This document shows positions 63,096-64,000 of a DNA stretch of 64,000 bases, piece after piece (position 1 is the first letter of the stretch; each line of letters opens with the position of its first letter). Under the pieces are notes generated by a model. The model had not been told where the DNA came from. It ran no database searches and worked only from the letters and a program-made list of their open reading frames with translations. Position numbers and translations under genes: made by a program. The DNA is from UBA12191 sp964422295 (GTDB lineage Bacteria > Planctomycetota > UBA8108 > UBA1146): contig CAYRAM010000009.1 of assembly GCA_964422295.1 (NCBI GenBank), positions 1-64,000 on the forward strand. The letters run 5' to 3'.

Positions 63096-63923
63096 ATGCG
63101 CTCAACAGTACTTCTGCTGATCATCTTCTTCTGTACTCCAATGACGATTCAGGGTCAAAACTCCTTTGAGCTCGACTCGACCAGCACCATCCCTGGATCA
63201 TTGGTCGACGTTGTGATCCGCCTTGAAAATCAGTCTCACGTCCAAGGTTACCAGTGTGCGATCACCTGGGACGCAACGCTGTTCACCTTTGTGAGCACGA
63301 CTGCTGAAGGCACCGATGCCGCGGCAATCCTCGCGCCCGATACCATCGAGTTCTTCACCTACACCAATCAAGCCGATCTCGGTTCCGGAATGGGCTGGGC
63401 TGCCTGTGCAGCGATTTTCGACTTTAGCCCACCCTTTACGGGACAGACTCTTCCTCCAGGCAGCGGCAATTCTGTCGTCAAGTTCCAGCTTGATAGCGTG
63501 GCAGATAACACCCTTGTGGGATCCTGCAGCACTGTATCGATGATCAATGGCCTCGGTTCTCCACCAATCAACAATATTCTGACCATCAATGGGGTCAGCA
63601 ATATGCCTGACTTGGACAGCGGAGAGATCTGCTTCTCCAACACCGCTCCCTTTATTCGAGGAGACGCGAACACCGATGGTTCGGAGAATCTGGCAGATGC
63701 TATCTTCCTTATCGGTTACTTCTTCACCGATGGCGCAACCCCTGGCTGCACCGCCAGTGCCGATGCAAACTCCGATAACAAAGTAGACATCGGAGATGCG
63801 ATTTTCCTGATCAATTATCAGTTCCTGGATGGATCTGCCCCCGGATCCCCTTACCCGAACTGTGGTGGTGACCCGCTTGGAAGTGGTGGATTGGGTTGCT
63901 CCAACTACACTTCTTGCCCCTGA
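63096..63923 (+). CDS. Secreted protein with one cohesin-like module and a dockerin-like C-terminus
   Basis: The shortest paralog, 275 residues. ATG 63096 has GGAGG six bases upstream; a TTG at 63081 overlaps the site and is unlikely. The signal peptide ends near IQGQ. One module has SHVQGYQCAITWDATLF, FDFSPPFTGQTLPPG and INGLGSPPINNILTING. The dockerin-like pair follows (IRGDANTDGSENLADAIFLI; SADANSDNKVDIGDAIFLI). It shows the minimal unit of the array: signal, module, doublet. A terminator follows. Confidence 0.83.
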   Translation: MRSTVLLLIIFFCTPMTIQGQNSFELDSTSTIPGSLVDVVIRLENQSHVQGYQCAITWDATLFTFVSTTAEGTDAAAILAPDTIEFFTYTNQADLGSGMGWAACAAIFDFSPPFTGQTLPPGSGNSVVKFQLDSVADNTLVGSCSTVSMINGLGSPPINNILTINGVSNMPDLDSGEICFSNTAPFIRGDANTDGSENLADAIFLIGYFFTDGATPGCTASADANSDNKVDIGDAIFLINYQFLDGSAPGSPYPNCGGDPLGSGGLGCSNYTSCP

Positions 63924-63947
63924 TCTGACATTCATAATTCAAAATCG

Positions 63948-63981
63948 TCGAGGACTGGCTCCGCTAGTCCTCGATTTTTTT
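63948..63981 (+). terminator. Intrinsic terminator after the fourth cohesin-like gene
   Basis: TCGAGGACT (63948-63956) pairs with AGTCCTCGA (63966-63974), followed by a run of seven T (63975-63981). It closes the array within the window. Confidence 0.93.
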
Positions 63982-64000
63982 GTGTGTCAGGTACCAATCG

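Overview
The window looks like a contiguous piece of a bacterial chromosome, most likely from Planctomycetota or a close relative. This is inferred from six secreted proteins ending in a dockerin-like, calcium-binding Asp/Asn repeat pair, a C-x-x-N-G-x-x-D-x-C repeat protein, a VWA/DUF cluster of a type I associate with planctomycetes, and LPS-type genes (kdsB, MsbA-like ABC transporter, sugar-nucleotide genes). Intergenic spaces are short. Many genes overlap by 1 to 8 bases, often with TTG or GTG starts overlapping the upstream stop (TTGA, GTGA, ATGA). No rRNA, tRNA, CRISPR array, phage or insertion sequence was recognised.

Layout: 1-1280 holds the secreted repeat protein (cut by the window edge), followed by an AT-rich gap, mutS (-), a secreted protein with three P-domains (+) and a membrane-anchored coiled-coil protein (-). 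From 9.9 to 19.4 kb a plus-strand run carries cutA, moeA, a 1359-residue FHA/transmembrane/metzincin protein, an alpha-helical hypothetical, an RluA-type pseudouridine synthase, mobA and a ChaN-like protein. From 19.4 to 25.2 kb the minus strand carries metG, a DUF1844 protein, pyrG, kdsB and a glycosyltransferase. queC, a UDP-glucuronate-epimerase-like gene and a DegT aminotransferase follow (+). From 28.6 to 38.9 kb a minus-strand block contains an MsbA-like ABC transporter, a GT2 glycosyltransferase, a VWA protein, an NHL lipoprotein, a coiled-coil membrane protein whose frame continues past a TGA, an AhpD-like gene with an in-frame TGA, and aroC. mutY, a dimethylargininase-like gene and a uracil-DNA-glycosylase-like gene are on plus (39-41.6 kb). 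From 41.6 to 53.2 kb a long minus-strand train runs ald, prenyl synthase, moaC, folD, mutL, aroF, ymfF-like, ymfH-like, a dicarboxylate symporter and efp. nadD and asnS (+) lead into a terminal block (55.8-63.9 kb) of five secreted proteins, four of them tandem relatives with cohesin-like modules plus a C-terminal dockerin-like pair.

The most notable observation is the AhpD-like gene at 37233-37796. Its TGA replaces the second Cys of the catalytic C-x-x-C (giving CHYU), the frame continues through the rest of the family domain, and a hairpin lies in the right place for a bacterial SECIS. It is a strong candidate selenoprotein. Other points of interest are the FHA-transmembrane-metzincin fusion, the cohesin/dockerin gene array with hairpin-rich leaders, the co-oriented efp and ymfF/ymfH pair with an unusual EF-P loop, and two transporters with extra domains inserted after their first membrane helix.
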